NCBI GenBank assembly: GCA_020849275.1
Contig: JADLGO010000023.1
Coordinates: 22,611 to 86,610 of the forward strand
Direction: 5' to 3'
Source: Chthonomonadales bacterium
GTDB lineage: Bacteria > Armatimonadota > Chthonomonadetes > Chthonomonadales > CAJBBX01
DNA length: 64,000 nt
Under the pieces are notes generated by a model. It saw only the letters and a program-made list of their open reading frames with translations, did no database searches and was not told the origin of the DNA. Of the stretch, positions 30,742 through 41,000 are shown one piece after another (position 1 is the first letter of the stretch; every line of letters starts with the position of its first letter). Position numbers and translations under genes: made by a program.

Positions 30742-33700
30742 ATGTTAGCCAGGTTAAGGGTCCTGACGCCCACCGCCTTGCTGCCCTTCTTCTGCGCCCT
30801 CGGCCTCATCGCCCTGGCGGCGCCGGCCGCCCTCGTGCGGCAGCCCCCGAAGCCGCGACGCATCGACTTCGACCGCGACATTCGGCCCATCCTTTCCGAC
30901 AACTGCTTCGCGTGCCACGGCAACGACGCCAGCAGCCGCCAGGCCGGCCTGCGGCTGGACCTTGCCGAGGGCGCCCTGGGCCAGCTCCCCACGGGCCACC
31001 GCGCCGTGGTGCCCGGCAACGCCGACGAGAGCATGCTGGTCGTCCGCACCGCGGCCGCCGGCCCCATGCGGATGCCGCCTGTCGACAGCGGCAAGACGCT
31101 GACGCCCGCCCAGATCGCCACGCTGCGCGCCTGGGTCGAGCAGGGCGGGGTCTACACGGCGCACTGGGCGTTCGTCGCGCCAAGGCGGCCGCCGGTCCCC
31201 GACGGCCCGCCCGCGGGCGCCGCCGACGGTCTGCGTGGCCTCTGGACGTCCTGGCCGGTCAACCCGATCGACCGCTTCGTGCTCGCGCGACTCCGGCGCG
31301 AGGGACTCAAGCCCTCGGCGGTCGCCGACCGCCCCACGCTCATCCGGCGCGTGAGCCTGGACCTGACCGGGCTCCCCCCGACGCCCGAGGAGGTCGACGC
31401 CTTCCTGGCCGACCGCAGACCCGGCGCCTACGAGCGAATCGTCGACCGGCTACTGGCCTCCCCGCACTACGGCGAGCGCATGGCGCTGAAGTGGCTGGAC
31501 CTGAGCCGCTACGCCGACACCCACGGCTACCACATCGACAGCCAGCGCGACATGTGGCGCTGGCGCGACTGGGTGATCGGCGCTTTCAACCGCAACCTGC
31601 CCTATGACCGCTTCGTCGTGCAGCAGATCGCCGGCGACCTCCTGCCCGGCGCCACGCTCGATCAGCGCATTGCGACCGGCTTCAACCGCAACCACCCGAT
31701 CAACTTCGAGGGCGGCGCAATCCCCGAGGAGTACGCAGCCGCCTACGTCTTCGACCGCGTGGACACGACGGCCACCGCCTTCCTGGGGCTGACGGTGCGC
31801 TGCGCCCAGTGCCACGACCACAAGTACGACCCCATCTCGCAGCGCGAGTACTACCGCTTCTTCGCCTACTTCAACACAGTGGACGAGCAGGGGCTCGACG
31901 GCCAGAAAGGGAACGCCGCGCCGTTCATCCGGGCGCCGCTGCCCGGCCAGCAGGAGCTCCTGGACGCCTGCGACCGCAAGCTCGCCGAGCTCGACTCCGC
32001 CCTCAAGGCCCGCGCGCAGGCCGCCGCCGCGGCGCTGGCCGGCTGGGAGCGGACCGCCGCGCTGGACCTGGCCAGGGCGCCCGCGACGGCCGCCGGGCTG
32101 GTCGCCTACCTCGCGCTGGACGAGGGCCAGGGCGACGCGACGCGCAACGCCGCGCCACAGGCCGCCGACGCGAGGGTCGAGGGAAAGGCTGACTGGCAGG
32201 ACGGGCGCAGCGGCAAGGCGCTCGCGTTCGACGGCTCGACCTACCTGCGCGTGGGCGCTCGCCCGGCCTTCGACCGCGCCGACGCCTTCTCGATGGGCGC
32301 CTGGGTGAACCCGGCGAGCACCGAGCACATGGCCGTCCTCTCCCGCATGGACGACTCGGCTGCCTTCCGCGGGTGGGACCTCTACCTGGGCGATGGCAAG
32401 GTCTACGTCCACCTCATCCACCAGTGGGAGAAGAACGCGATCCGCGTGATGTCGAAGGACTCCGTCAAGCCGGGCAAGTGGACCCACGTCCTCGCCACGT
32501 ACGACGGGTCCGGCAAGGCCGCCGGCGTCAAGGTGTACCTCGACGGCAAGCCCGCCGCCGTGGAGGTCACGCACGACACGTTGGCGGGCGCCATCCTCGT
32601 CGACAAGCCCTTGCTCATCGGCCGCCGCAACCCGGCCGCGCCGTTCAAGGGCCGCATCGACGAGGTGCGAGTCTACGCCCGCGCGCTGGCGCCCGCCGAG
32701 GTGGAGCGCCTTGTCGGCAGCGACGCCGTGCGCGACATCCTGGCGGCTCCACCCGACAAGCGCACGCCCGAGCAGCGCGAAGAGCTTGCCCGATTCTACT
32801 TCGAGACCGAGGATGAGCCCTACCGAGAGCTGCTCGGCGAGCAGGCCCAATGGCGCGCGAAGCGCGCCGAGGCCGACGCGGCAATCCCGACCACGATGGT
32901 GATGCGGGAGATGGAGAAGCCACGGGCGACCCACGTCCTTGAGCGCGGGCAGTACGACCGGCCCGGCGAGACGGTGACGCCCGGCACGCCGGCTTGCCTG
33001 CCCCCGCTGCCCGCGGGCGCCCCGCCGAACCGTCTCTCCCTGGCGCGCTGGCTCGTATCGCCGCGCAACCCGCTCACCGCCCGCGTCGCGGTCAACCGCT
33101 TCTGGGAGATGTGCTTCGGCACCGGCCTGGTGAAGACCTCGGAGGACTTCGGCACGCAGGGCGAGGCGCCCAGCCACCCGGAACTGCTCGATTGGCTCGC
33201 CACCGAGCTCGAGCGCACGGGCTGGGACGTGAAGCGCATGGAGCGCCTGATCGTCACCTCCGCCACCTACCGTCAGCGGTCGTCCGTGAGCCCCGAGCTG
33301 CTCAGGAGGGATCCCGAGAACCGTCTGCTGGCCCGTGGTCCGCGCTTCCGGCTTGCCGCCGAGATCGTGCGCGACCAGGCGCTGGCCGTCAGCGGCCTGC
33401 TCGTGCCGGCGATCGGCGGCCCCTCCGTGAAGCCCTACCAGCCGGCCGGGCTCTGGGAGGAGATGGCGTTCGGCCAGGGCTTCTCGGCGCAGCGCTACGA
33501 GCAGGATCACGGCGACAAGCTCTACCGCCGCAGCCTGTACACCTTCTGGAAGCGCACGGTGCCGCCACCATCCCTTCAGGTCTTCGACGCGCCGGAGCGC
33601 GAGTACTGCGTGGTGCGCCGCCTGGTGACGAACACTCCGCTGCAGGCGCTGGTGCTGATGAACGACCCGACCTACGTGGAGGCGGCCCGCCGCATGGCGG

Positions 33701-33978
33701 AGCGCGCGCTCGCGGCCGCGCCAGCCGACGAGGCTCGCCTCATCTACGCCTTCCGGCTGGCCACGGCACGGCCGCCCCGCCCGGCCGAGGCGGCCGTGCT
33801 GCTTCGCGTGCTGCGCGCCGCACGGGCGCGCTACGCCGCCGACGCGGCGGCCGCCCGCAAGCTGCTGGCGGTGGGCGAGTCGCCGCGCAACACACGGATC
33901 GCCCCGGCGGAGCTGGCGGCCTGGACGAGCGTGTCCAGCGTAATACTGAACCTGGACGAGACGGTGACGAAGGGCTGA
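30742..33978 (+). CDS. PSCyt1/DUF1549/LamG/DUF1553 protein (planctomycete-type)
   Basis: 1078 residues with a signal anchor (about 10-32). The order is: cytochrome-like PSCyt1 with CFACH haem motif (C55, C58, H59) and MRMPP as possible axial Met; DUF1549 (about 165-375) with [46 protein letters not shown] and a second CAQCH motif (354-358); a LamG/concanavalin-like insert (about 450-655) with SMGAWVNP and [13 protein letters not shown]; and DUF1553 (about 760-1040) with [39 protein letters not shown] and [19 protein letters not shown]. These proteins are common in Planctomycetota and related phyla, next to DUF1501 genes as here; function is unproven, probably periplasmic redox-linked polysaccharide breakdown. 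Confidence 0.93.
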   Translation: MLARLRVLTPTALLPFFCALGLIALAAPAALVRQPPKPRRIDFDRDIRPILSDNCFACHGNDASSRQAGLRLDLAEGALGQLPTGHRAVVPGNADESMLVVRTAAAGPMRMPPVDSGKTLTPAQIATLRAWVEQGGVYTAHWAFVAPRRPPVPDGPPAGAADGLRGLWTSWPVNPIDRFVLARLRREGLKPSAVADRPTLIRRVSLDLTGLPPTPEEVDAFLADRRPGAYERIVDRLLASPHYGERMALKWLDLSRYADTHGYHIDSQRDMWRWRDWVIGAFNRNLPYDRFVVQQIAGDLLPGATLDQRIATGFNRNHPINFEGGAIPEEYAAAYVFDRVDTTATAFLGLTVRCAQCHDHKYDPISQREYYRFFAYFNTVDEQGLDGQKGNAAPFIRAPLPGQQELLDACDRKLAELDSALKARAQAAAAALAGWERTAALDLARAPATAAGLVAYLALDEGQGDATRNAAPQAADARVEGKADWQDGRSGKALAFDGSTYLRVGARPAFDRADAFSMGAWVNPASTEHMAVLSRMDDSAAFRGWDLYLGDGKVYVHLIHQWEKNAIRVMSKDSVKPGKWTHVLATYDGSGKAAGVKVYLDGKPAAVEVTHDTLAGAILVDKPLLIGRRNPAAPFKGRIDEVRVYARALAPAEVERLVGSDAVRDILAAPPDKRTPEQREELARFYFETEDEPYRELLGEQAQWRAKRAEADAAIPTTMVMREMEKPRATHVLERGQYDRPGETVTPGTPACLPPLPAGAPPNRLSLARWLVSPRNPLTARVAVNRFWEMCFGTGLVKTSEDFGTQGEAPSHPELLDWLATELERTGWDVKRMERLIVTSATYRQRSSVSPELLRRDPENRLLARGPRFRLAAEIVRDQALAVSGLLVPAIGGPSVKPYQPAGLWEEMAFGQGFSAQRYEQDHGDKLYRRSLYTFWKRTVPPPSLQVFDAPEREYCVVRRLVTNTPLQALVLMNDPTYVEAARRMAERALAAAPADEARLIYAFRLATARPPRPAEAAVLLRVLRAARARYAADAAAARKLLAVGESPRNTRIAPAELAAWTSVSSVILNLDETVTKG

Positions 33979-33991
33979 CGGGGGAGCGGGC

Positions 33992-35458
33992 ATGGGAACC
34001 AGACGCGAGCTCGAGCTGCTGATGACGCGGCGGCAGTTGTTCGGCAGAACGATGGCCGGCATCGGCACGGCGGCCCTCGCCGGCCTGCTGTCCGACGAGG
34101 GAAGGGCGGCCACCACGGCCGCCGAGCGCGGCGGCTACGGCGGCGTGCTGGGCCGGCCGCACTTCCCGGCGAAGGCGAAGCGCGTCATTTACCTTTTCCA
34201 GTCCGGCGCGCCCTCCCACATCGACCTGTTCGACCACAAGCCGGCCCTTCGCAAGCACCACGCCGAGGAGCTCCCGGCATCCGTACGCATGGGCCAGCGC
34301 ATCACGGGCATGACCTCCGGCCAGAAGGCGTTTCCCTGTGTCGCGCCGATGTTCACCTTCCAGCAGCACGGCAAGAGCGGCCTGTGGCTCAGCGAGCTGC
34401 TGCCGCACACCGGCGAGGTGGCCGACGACATCTGCCTGGTCAAGACGGTGAACACGGAGGCCATCAACCACGACCCGGCGATCACCTTCATCCAGACCGG
34501 CTCGCAGCAGCCCGGCCGCGCGAGCATCGGCGCCTGGGTCTCGTACGGCATCGGCAGCGAGAACCACGACCTGCCCGCCTACATCGTGCTGATCTCGCAG
34601 GGCACCGGCAACCCCAACGACCAGCCGCTCTTCGGGCGCCTGTGGGGCAGCGGCTTCCTGCCAAGCGTCCATCAGGGCGTGAAGCTGCGCTCGAAGGGCG
34701 ACCCCGTGCTCTACCTCTCCGACCCACCCGGCGTGGAGCGCGCGGACCGCCGCCGCATGCTGGACGGCGTGGAGGCGCTCAATCGCATCGCCGAGGAGTC
34801 GTTTGGCGACCCGGAGATCAACACGCGCATCGCCCAGTACGAGATGGCCTACCGCATGCAGGCCTCCGTTCCCGGCCTCATGGACCTCTCGAAGGAGCCG
34901 GAGTCGACCTTCGCCATGTACGGCCCCGAGTCGCGCAAGCCCGGCACCTACGCCGCCAACTGCCTGCTGGCGCGCCGGTTGATCGAGCGCGGCGTGCGGT
35001 TCGTGCAGCTCTTCCACCGTGGCTGGGACCAGCACGGCAACCTGCCCACGCAGATCCGAGGCCAGTGCCGCGACACCGACCAGCCCTCCGCCGCCCTCGT
35101 GAAGGACCTCAAGCAGCGCGGCCTGCTGGACGACACGCTGGTGATCTGGGGCGGCGAGTTCGGCCGCACCGTCTACAGCCAGGGCCCGCTGACCAGCGAC
35201 AACTACGGGCGTGACCACCATGGCCGGTGCTTCAGCGTGTGGATGGCCGGGGGCGGCGTCAGGCCCGGCATGACGCTGGGCGAGACGGACGACTACTGCT
35301 ACAACATCGTGCAAGATCCGGTCCACGTGCACGACCTTGCGGCCACCGTCCTTCATTGCCTTGGCATCGACCACGAGCGGCTGACGTTCCGCTACCAGGG
35401 CCGCGACTTCCGCCTTACCGACGTGGCCGGCAGTGTGGTGAGCCGCGTGCTGGCCTGA
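33992..35458 (+). CDS. DUF1501 protein, Tat-exported sulfatase-like
   Basis: 488 residues. [29 protein letters not shown] is a Tat signal (RR at 13-14). The body is a DUF1501/alkaline-phosphatase-superfamily fold: [23 protein letters not shown] near the start, GWDQHGNL near 348, [38 protein letters not shown] and [25 protein letters not shown], carrying Asp/His metal-site residues as in sulfatases. It starts 13 bp after the DUF1549/1553 gene and is surely in its operon. The two proteins co-occur across Planctomycetota-like genomes, and the pair is thought to act on complex polysaccharides; no experimental role is known to me. Confidence 0.93.
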   Translation: MGTRRELELLMTRRQLFGRTMAGIGTAALAGLLSDEGRAATTAAERGGYGGVLGRPHFPAKAKRVIYLFQSGAPSHIDLFDHKPALRKHHAEELPASVRMGQRITGMTSGQKAFPCVAPMFTFQQHGKSGLWLSELLPHTGEVADDICLVKTVNTEAINHDPAITFIQTGSQQPGRASIGAWVSYGIGSENHDLPAYIVLISQGTGNPNDQPLFGRLWGSGFLPSVHQGVKLRSKGDPVLYLSDPPGVERADRRRMLDGVEALNRIAEESFGDPEINTRIAQYEMAYRMQASVPGLMDLSKEPESTFAMYGPESRKPGTYAANCLLARRLIERGVRFVQLFHRGWDQHGNLPTQIRGQCRDTDQPSAALVKDLKQRGLLDDTLVIWGGEFGRTVYSQGPLTSDNYGRDHHGRCFSVWMAGGGVRPGMTLGETDDYCYNIVQDPVHVHDLAATVLHCLGIDHERLTFRYQGRDFRLTDVAGSVVSRVLA

Positions 35459-35743
35459 CCATCGCTCTCGCGTACCGACGGCCGTCTGCCGGGCCCACGC
35501 CATGGCGAGCGGCCGGTTTCCTTCCGCTGTTGACCGAACGGCGCGACCGCTCTGGACTGGTCAGCGATCCGGCGACATCGCGCGCCAGTCGCTCCGAGCG
35601 GCCGCGTACGAGCCACTCGGACCGGCCGCGCCCGCGGACTCGCGGCCGTGTGGTCGCGGCGTCCGCGTGCGGTCAACGACGCGATTGGGCGGGGCGTGCG
35701 CCGCGCGTCCCGCGAACCGGGTCCACAGAGGAGCGGAGCGGGC

Positions 35744-36004
35744 GTGGCGGACGGCATGGCGCAGGTGTTTCCCCGCGGCCTCATGGACGGCCACCCCAAG
35801 TACGTGCAGGGCGGCCACCTCCGCCAGGCCCGCGTGATCGGCCCCTCCAACAACGCGCCATACGGCAGCCCGCCGGGCGTGCTGGACCTGAACTGGCTCG
35901 TGAGGGACGATGGCAACCGGGCCTGGGACCCCTCCGACGAGAACGCGCGTGACACAAACTGGCCTCCGCGTGACGGCCAGGATCTGGATGGGCGGCAGGG
36001 ATGA
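35744..36004 (+). CDS. Small hypothetical protein, coupled to next small gene
   Basis: 86 residues from GTG 35744, five bases after GGAG; ATG 35756 is the alternative. The sequence is polar and glycine/aspartate-rich with aromatic clusters (DGHPKYVQGGHLRQARVIGPSNNAPYGSPPGVLDLNWLVRDDG, ending NWPPRDGQDLDGRQG). No signal peptide, membrane segment or domain is recognisable. Its stop overlaps the following start as ATGA, which argues that it is a real gene. The 285-bp gap before it holds no gene that I can see. Confidence 0.5.
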   Translation: MADGMAQVFPRGLMDGHPKYVQGGHLRQARVIGPSNNAPYGSPPGVLDLNWLVRDDGNRAWDPSDENARDTNWPPRDGQDLDGRQG

Positions 36005-36288
36005 AAGGCGGAATCCGCCCGGTCGTGGCGGGGGCCGTCGTCGGCGCCGCCGTGATACTCATCGTGGTCGGCGCCGTGAGGTACTCGTCCAGCAGCGGCA
36101 GCGCGGCGATGGAGCCATCCGCCATGCTCCCGGTGCAGTTCGGGACCATGGGCACCAAGGTGCGCGGCGCCGGTTCGCAGGCGGCTCAGCCCTCCGCCAG
36201 GCAGATTCCCCCGCAGGTGCCAGGAGGAGGCGGACCCGCGCCGGGGTACTCCACGTCAACGCAGTCGGGCGCCACCGCGACGCCCTGA
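36001..36288 (+). CDS. Small single-span membrane protein with Pro/Gly/Gln-rich tail
   Basis: 95 residues. MKGGIRPVVAGAVVGAAVILIVVGAVRYSSSSG is an N-terminal membrane helix (about 8-27). A low-complexity tail follows (QAAQPSARQIPPQVPGGGGPAPGYSTSTQSG). It overlaps the preceding small gene (ATGA). It resembles in layout the 72-residue protein at 42504-42722, which precedes no enzyme but lies beside the pseudopilin gene. Function unknown; it may be a membrane anchor or envelope accessory. Confidence 0.6.
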   Translation: MKGGIRPVVAGAVVGAAVILIVVGAVRYSSSSGSAAMEPSAMLPVQFGTMGTKVRGAGSQAAQPSARQIPPQVPGGGGPAPGYSTSTQSGATATP

Positions 36289-36322
36289 GGGGTCACGCCC
36301 CGCGCCCACGGATTCGCGGACG

Positions 36323-36357
36323 GCGCGGCGGCCCACCTTCCCGGTGGGCCGCCGCGC
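36323..36357. terminator. 15-bp perfect hairpin between convergent genes
   Basis: GCGCGGCGGCCCACC (36323-36337), loop TTCCC, then its exact complement to 36357. It lies between the small membrane protein gene and the convergent cupin gene. No T-run follows on either side. Confidence 0.6.
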
Positions 36358-36408
36358 TACCGAGCACGCCAGCGGCCGTCCGCCCGGGCGCCGACCGGCC
36401 CGCGGCAA

Positions 36409-36810
36409 TCACTCGTACGTCGATGGGTCGTCCTCGGGCACGAAGGGCGGCTCGATCACCATGTCGCGCACCGCCGTGGGATAGGCCACCACCATCTCGG
36501 CGCTCTCCGCGCCGGTGCTCGTGGCGTTGTGGAAAACACCCGCCGGGATGGTGAGCGTGTCGCCAGCGGCAAGATCGACGGCCTCGTCGCCGAGCGTATG
36601 GTGCAGCGAGCCCCGCAGCAGGTGCAGCACCTCCTCGCACTGGAAGTGCGCGTGGCGCGGGTTGGCGTGCCCCGGCTGAATGGTGACCAGCCCGAGCGTC
36701 ATGGCCTGGCTGTTGCCCAGCCGCCCGGCGGCGAGCCACGTCAGGGTTCCCCACTCCTCCCGCACGATGGCCGCGGCGGCGTTTGCCCGTCTATTCACAT
36801 GTGGTTGCAT
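36409..36810 (-). CDS. Cupin-fold protein
   Basis: 133 residues, a single-domain cupin (Cupin_2). Motif 1 is PGHANPRHAHFQCEEVLHLLRGSL (two His and Glu as metal ligands), motif 2 LAAGDTLTIPAGVFHNATSTG with the final His. VRDMVIEPPFVPEDDPSTYE follows. Small cupins of this type bind a metal and act as isomerases, dioxygenases or sugar-binding sensors. It lies 36 bp downstream of a Gfo/Idh/MocA gene on the same strand and is probably co-transcribed, which points to a sugar or sugar acid as ligand. No signal peptide. Confidence 0.88.
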   Translation of the reverse strand: MQPHVNRRANAAAAIVREEWGTLTWLAAGRLGNSQAMTLGLVTIQPGHANPRHAHFQCEEVLHLLRGSLHHTLGDEAVDLAAGDTLTIPAGVFHNATSTGAESAEMVVAYPTAVRDMVIEPPFVPEDDPSTYE

Positions 36811-36846
36811 TCCGATCGACCCCGCCCCGCCTGTACGGCGCGCCGA

Positions 36847-37929
36847 CTACCCGTCTGTTGTTTCCACAAGCTGGCCATCCGAACGCACAAACGCTTCGTA
36901 GAGTTTCATCACCTCGAGCGCGTCGTCGAGGCCGCCGGGCGAGGGCGCGCGGCGCTCCAGCACGCCCGCGCAGAACTCCAGGATCTCCGGCACGTAGCCC
37001 AGCAGGAAAAGCGCCTTGTTGTAGAGTTGGCCGAGCGAGAACTCGGGTTCCCAGCAGAGCGGCGCGCTGGCGTCCTCACCGTAGAAGGTCCCTTCCCGCC
37101 CGTAGCCGGCCCGGGGCGCGCCGGGTCGGTAGTAGGTGAGCCGGATGTTGTTGTCCACCACCAGGCTGGCGCCTTGCCCCACCACCTCGAGCCGCTCCAG
37201 CGGCGCCATGCCAGACTGGCCGGCGCTCAGGTGTAGCGCTCCCGCGGCTCCCGAGCGAAACCGCAGCGCCGCGACGGCGCCGCCTGTCGCCGCGCACCGC
37301 TCCACCCAGAGCGCGGCCACCGGGCCGGCCAGCGCCACGAGCACGGAGGCCGGGTGAACGATGTGGTCCAGGAAGCCGAGCAGGGCGCGCGGATCCCCCC
37401 GCGCCCCGGGCGCGGGCAGCGACTGCGGGTAGCGCGCCGACAGGGTGGAGATGGGGCCGAACTCGGCGCGCATCGCGATCTCGCGCGCCTTGACGGCCGC
37501 CGGCGCGAACGCCTTCTTGAAGCCGACGCCGACGATGCGCCCTGTTGAGCGGCTCGCCTCCGCCAGCGCGCGGATCTCGTCGCTGGAGACGGCCGGTGGC
37601 TTCTCGATCCAGGCGTCGGCGCCGGCGTGCATGGCATCCGTCGCGATGCGGGGGTACCGCGGCCGGCCGCGTTCGTCAAAGCTCGTCACGACGAACACGG
37701 CCTCCGGCGCCTCCCGAGCGAGCATCTCGCGGTAGTCCGCGTAGAAGGCGCGCGCCCCGAACAGGCCTCCGACCGCGCGGGCACGCCCGGCGTCGAGGTC
37801 ACAGGCCGCGCAGAGGTCGATCGGGGCGTACTGGAACGCCGGCAGGATGTTGCGCTGGGCGTGCCCCCCACACCCGATCATGGCGGCGCGAATGCGGCGC
37901 GGGTACTCATGGTTGTAGGTGACTCGCAT
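36847..37929 (-). CDS. Gfo/Idh/MocA family oxidoreductase
   Basis: 360 residues, ATG 37929 with GGAG just upstream. The Rossmann loop is AAMIGCGGHAQRNILPAF. FVVTSFDERGRPRYPRIATDAMHAGADAWIEKPPAVS carries the EKP-type lysine. The C-terminal part has LLGFLDHIVHPASVLVALAG, with D and H in the position of the family's G-x2-D-x-x-H motif. Lacking the typical GGG, it belongs to a diverged branch. Cytoplasmic NAD(P)-dependent sugar oxidoreductase is expected. It is followed on the same strand by the cupin gene and is divergent from the 1461-residue glycosidase-like gene, 129 bp away. Confidence 0.87.
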   Translation of the reverse strand: MRVTYNHEYPRRIRAAMIGCGGHAQRNILPAFQYAPIDLCAACDLDAGRARAVGGLFGARAFYADYREMLAREAPEAVFVVTSFDERGRPRYPRIATDAMHAGADAWIEKPPAVSSDEIRALAEASRSTGRIVGVGFKKAFAPAAVKAREIAMRAEFGPISTLSARYPQSLPAPGARGDPRALLGFLDHIVHPASVLVALAGPVAALWVERCAATGGAVAALRFRSGAAGALHLSAGQSGMAPLERLEVVGQGASLVVDNNIRLTYYRPGAPRAGYGREGTFYGEDASAPLCWEPEFSLGQLYNKALFLLGYVPEILEFCAGVLERRAPSPGGLDDALEVMKLYEAFVRSDGQLVETTDG

Positions 37930-38058
37930 GGCGCGCTCCCGCCACTATGATACCCCGGCCCCACGCGCAAGGCCGGGGGGCAGGACATCGCGCCGCGCGC
38001 CCGGTATTCCGGAGAGACGCCCCGGCGGGGCGAACCGAACGCGGCAGGGAGCGAGGAC

Positions 38059-41000
38059 ATGCGGGTGGGATGGCTCGCCGCGGCGCTGGCCGCCGCGACG
38101 TGCGGTGCGAGGGTGTGCGCCGCCGACACGACGCAGCTCCTACGCAACGGCGGCTTCGAGAGCGCGGCAGGATGGAGCCTGGGGAGCGGCATCCGCCTCG
38201 ACGCCGCGAGCCCGCGCACCGGTCGGCGGGCGCTGCGCGTCGACGCGACGCTCGGCGCGCAGGCAGAGCAGATCGTCCACGCCGTGCGGCCCGCGGGGCG
38301 CTACACGCTGAGCGGCTGGGTGCGAACCCGGGACGTGGCGCCGCGCGAGGGCGGCGGCTTCGCCTACCTGGCCGTCTATGAGATCGACGCCGAGGGTCGC
38401 AACGTCTGGTACGCGGACATTGCCCAGTTCCGGGGAACGCGGGACTGGACGCGCGTCGAGCGGACCTTCACCGTGGAACCGGGCACCGAGTACGTCTCGA
38501 TCCGCGCCGGCATCCACAGCGCGACGGGCACGGCCTGGTTCGACGACGTGAGTCTGGCGCCCGGCGAGGCCGCCGCTCCCTGGCGCGAGCCCGCGCGCGG
38601 CCTTGCCCGCGCCACCGCTTACCGCGCAGCCATCCTGCACGAGCCGGGCTTTCCGGTGCGCGGAGCCGCGACCCCGCTCCCGACAGTCGCGCGGGCGTTC
38701 GGCCGCGAGCGTATCCCGCTCACTCCGCTCTCCGCCACGGCGCTGGCCGACCCGGCGCGTTTCAGCGCGGACCGCTACGATCTGCTCGTCATCCCAACCG
38801 GGGCGACCTTCCCTCTGGCCGCCCGCCGCGGCCTTCTCGACTTCTTGATGCGCGGCGGCGACCTCCTCTGTACGGGCGGTTACGCCTTCGACGACCTGCA
38901 GGTGCGCGAGGCCAGGGGCTGGCTCTCCTATCGGCGCTACCTGCAGCGCGAGGCCGCGCGCGCGCGGGACCCGCGGAGGCGCCTGCTGCCCAACGGCGGC
39001 TTCGAGGACGGCCTGGCCGAATGGTCCGCCGACAACGCAGCCCGCTGCCGCGCGGTGGAGGAGGATCCGTTCGCCGGCAGACTCTGCGCGCGGGTGCAGG
39101 TCGGCTCGCCGGCGGACGGCGCGCGCATCTCCGCCGAGTTGCCGGTGAAGCCCGGCCGGGGCTACCTGGTGGGCGCCCGGGTCCGCACGCGCGACGTGAA
39201 GGGCTCCGGATTCGCCTTCCTGGCGGTCTACCAGTACGACCGCGATGGCAAGCTCGTCACCTTCCGCGACTTCGTGCAGCGCGCCGGCACCACCGGCTGG
39301 CGCCGCGACGAGTACCACTTCGACGTGGCGCCGGGCGCCGCGCGGGTCGTGCTCAACGCCGGCCTGTACCTGGCGTCCGGCACCCTCTGGGTCGACGAGG
39401 CCACCCTCGCGCCCATGCCGCGCGAGGAGCGCATCAACGCCCACTACGGTGAGCCGGCCGACGGACTGGTGATCGCCCCGACGCAGCTCACCATCTTCAG
39501 CCCCGACCAGCCGCTCGCGGGGGCCTCCCTCGCGCCGGCGCTCGCGCGCCCGCCCGACCTGCCCACGCGCCCGGAGCGCGCCTCCGCCGCGACCCGCGTG
39601 GCCGGCTTCGAGGCCACGGCCCAGCTCCGCCAGAATGCCCGCTGGCTGCCGCTCCTGGAGTGTCGAGACCGCCACGGACGGCCCGCCGGCGCGGCCGGCG
39701 CCCTCGTGACTCACTACGCCGGCCCGTTCGCCGGGGGCAACTGGGCCATCTTCGGTGTCACGAGCCGCGACGTGTTCGCCGGCCCCGAGGGCGAGCGCCG
39801 CCTGCGCCGGGCCGCGCGGCTCCTGCGGCTTGGCGTGCGGGCCGAGCGCCTGGAGCCGGGGCTGAGCATCTACCGCGCGGGCGAGACGGCGCGCCTGCGC
39901 CTGGAGGTGGCGAACGCCTCGCGGGCCCGCCGCACGGCGCGCGTCGTGCTCACGCTGTTCGCCCCGGAGCGGCCAGACCGTCCGCTGCGCCGGGAGACGC
40001 GGTTGGCGACGCTCGCACCGGCGAGCCGCGCATCGATTGAGCTGGCCTGGCAGGTCCCGGCCGGCGCGCCAGACTTCGTACAGGCGCGGGCCGACATCGC
40101 CGTCGACGGCACCCCCGTCGATCTTGCGGAGACCGGATTCTGCGTCTACAACGCCCGCGTGATGCAGGGCGGACCGCGCGTCGTGTTCCGCCGCAATGCC
40201 TTCGAGGTGACGCGGACGGGGAGCGGGCGGACGGAGCGTCGCATGCTCTTCGGCACCGACACCTACGGCAACATGTTCGGCTCGCGCTCGGCCAGCCCGC
40301 TCACCTGGTTCCGCGACCTGCGGATGATGCGCGACAACGGCCTGCACATGTTCGAGAACCTGCAGTACACCCCCCCACTCTACAGCTTCACGGAGCCGCA
40401 GTGGCGGCAGTTTGACGCCCTGATCCAGCTCTCGCAGCGGTTCGGCCTGCCCTACATGGCGGGCCTGTTGATCGGGCACGACGTGGCCGTGGACGACGAC
40501 GTGCTGGCGCAGCAGGCCACCATGTGCCGCGAGTTCGCGCGCCGCTATCGCGACGTGCCCGGGCTCATCTACTACCTCAACGGCGACTTCCAGCTCGCCT
40601 TGAAGGACACGCCGGACATCCGGCGCCTCTGGAACGAGTTCCTGACCGCGCGCCACGGCACCGACGCCGCGCTTCGGCGCGCCTGGGCCCCCGCCGATCC
40701 GGGTGGCCCGCTCGGGCAGGTGCCGGTGCGCGCGGCGCCCTCGTCGGGATGGCTGGACGCCCGGGCCCGCGACCTGACCGCCTTCCGCGCGGCGCTCGTG
40801 ACGCGCTGGGTGAGCGCCCTCCGCGCAGCGATCCGCTCGGTCGATCGCCTCCACCCCATCACGAGCGAGTACTATCAGCGGCCCATCGACGGCATCGACC
40901 TGCGCCTGACGATGGACGGCATGGACGCCGCCAACTATGGCTACTTCGGGCCTCAGCCGCTGGACACCGCGCAAATGCTGGCCACCATCAAGTGGAACGA

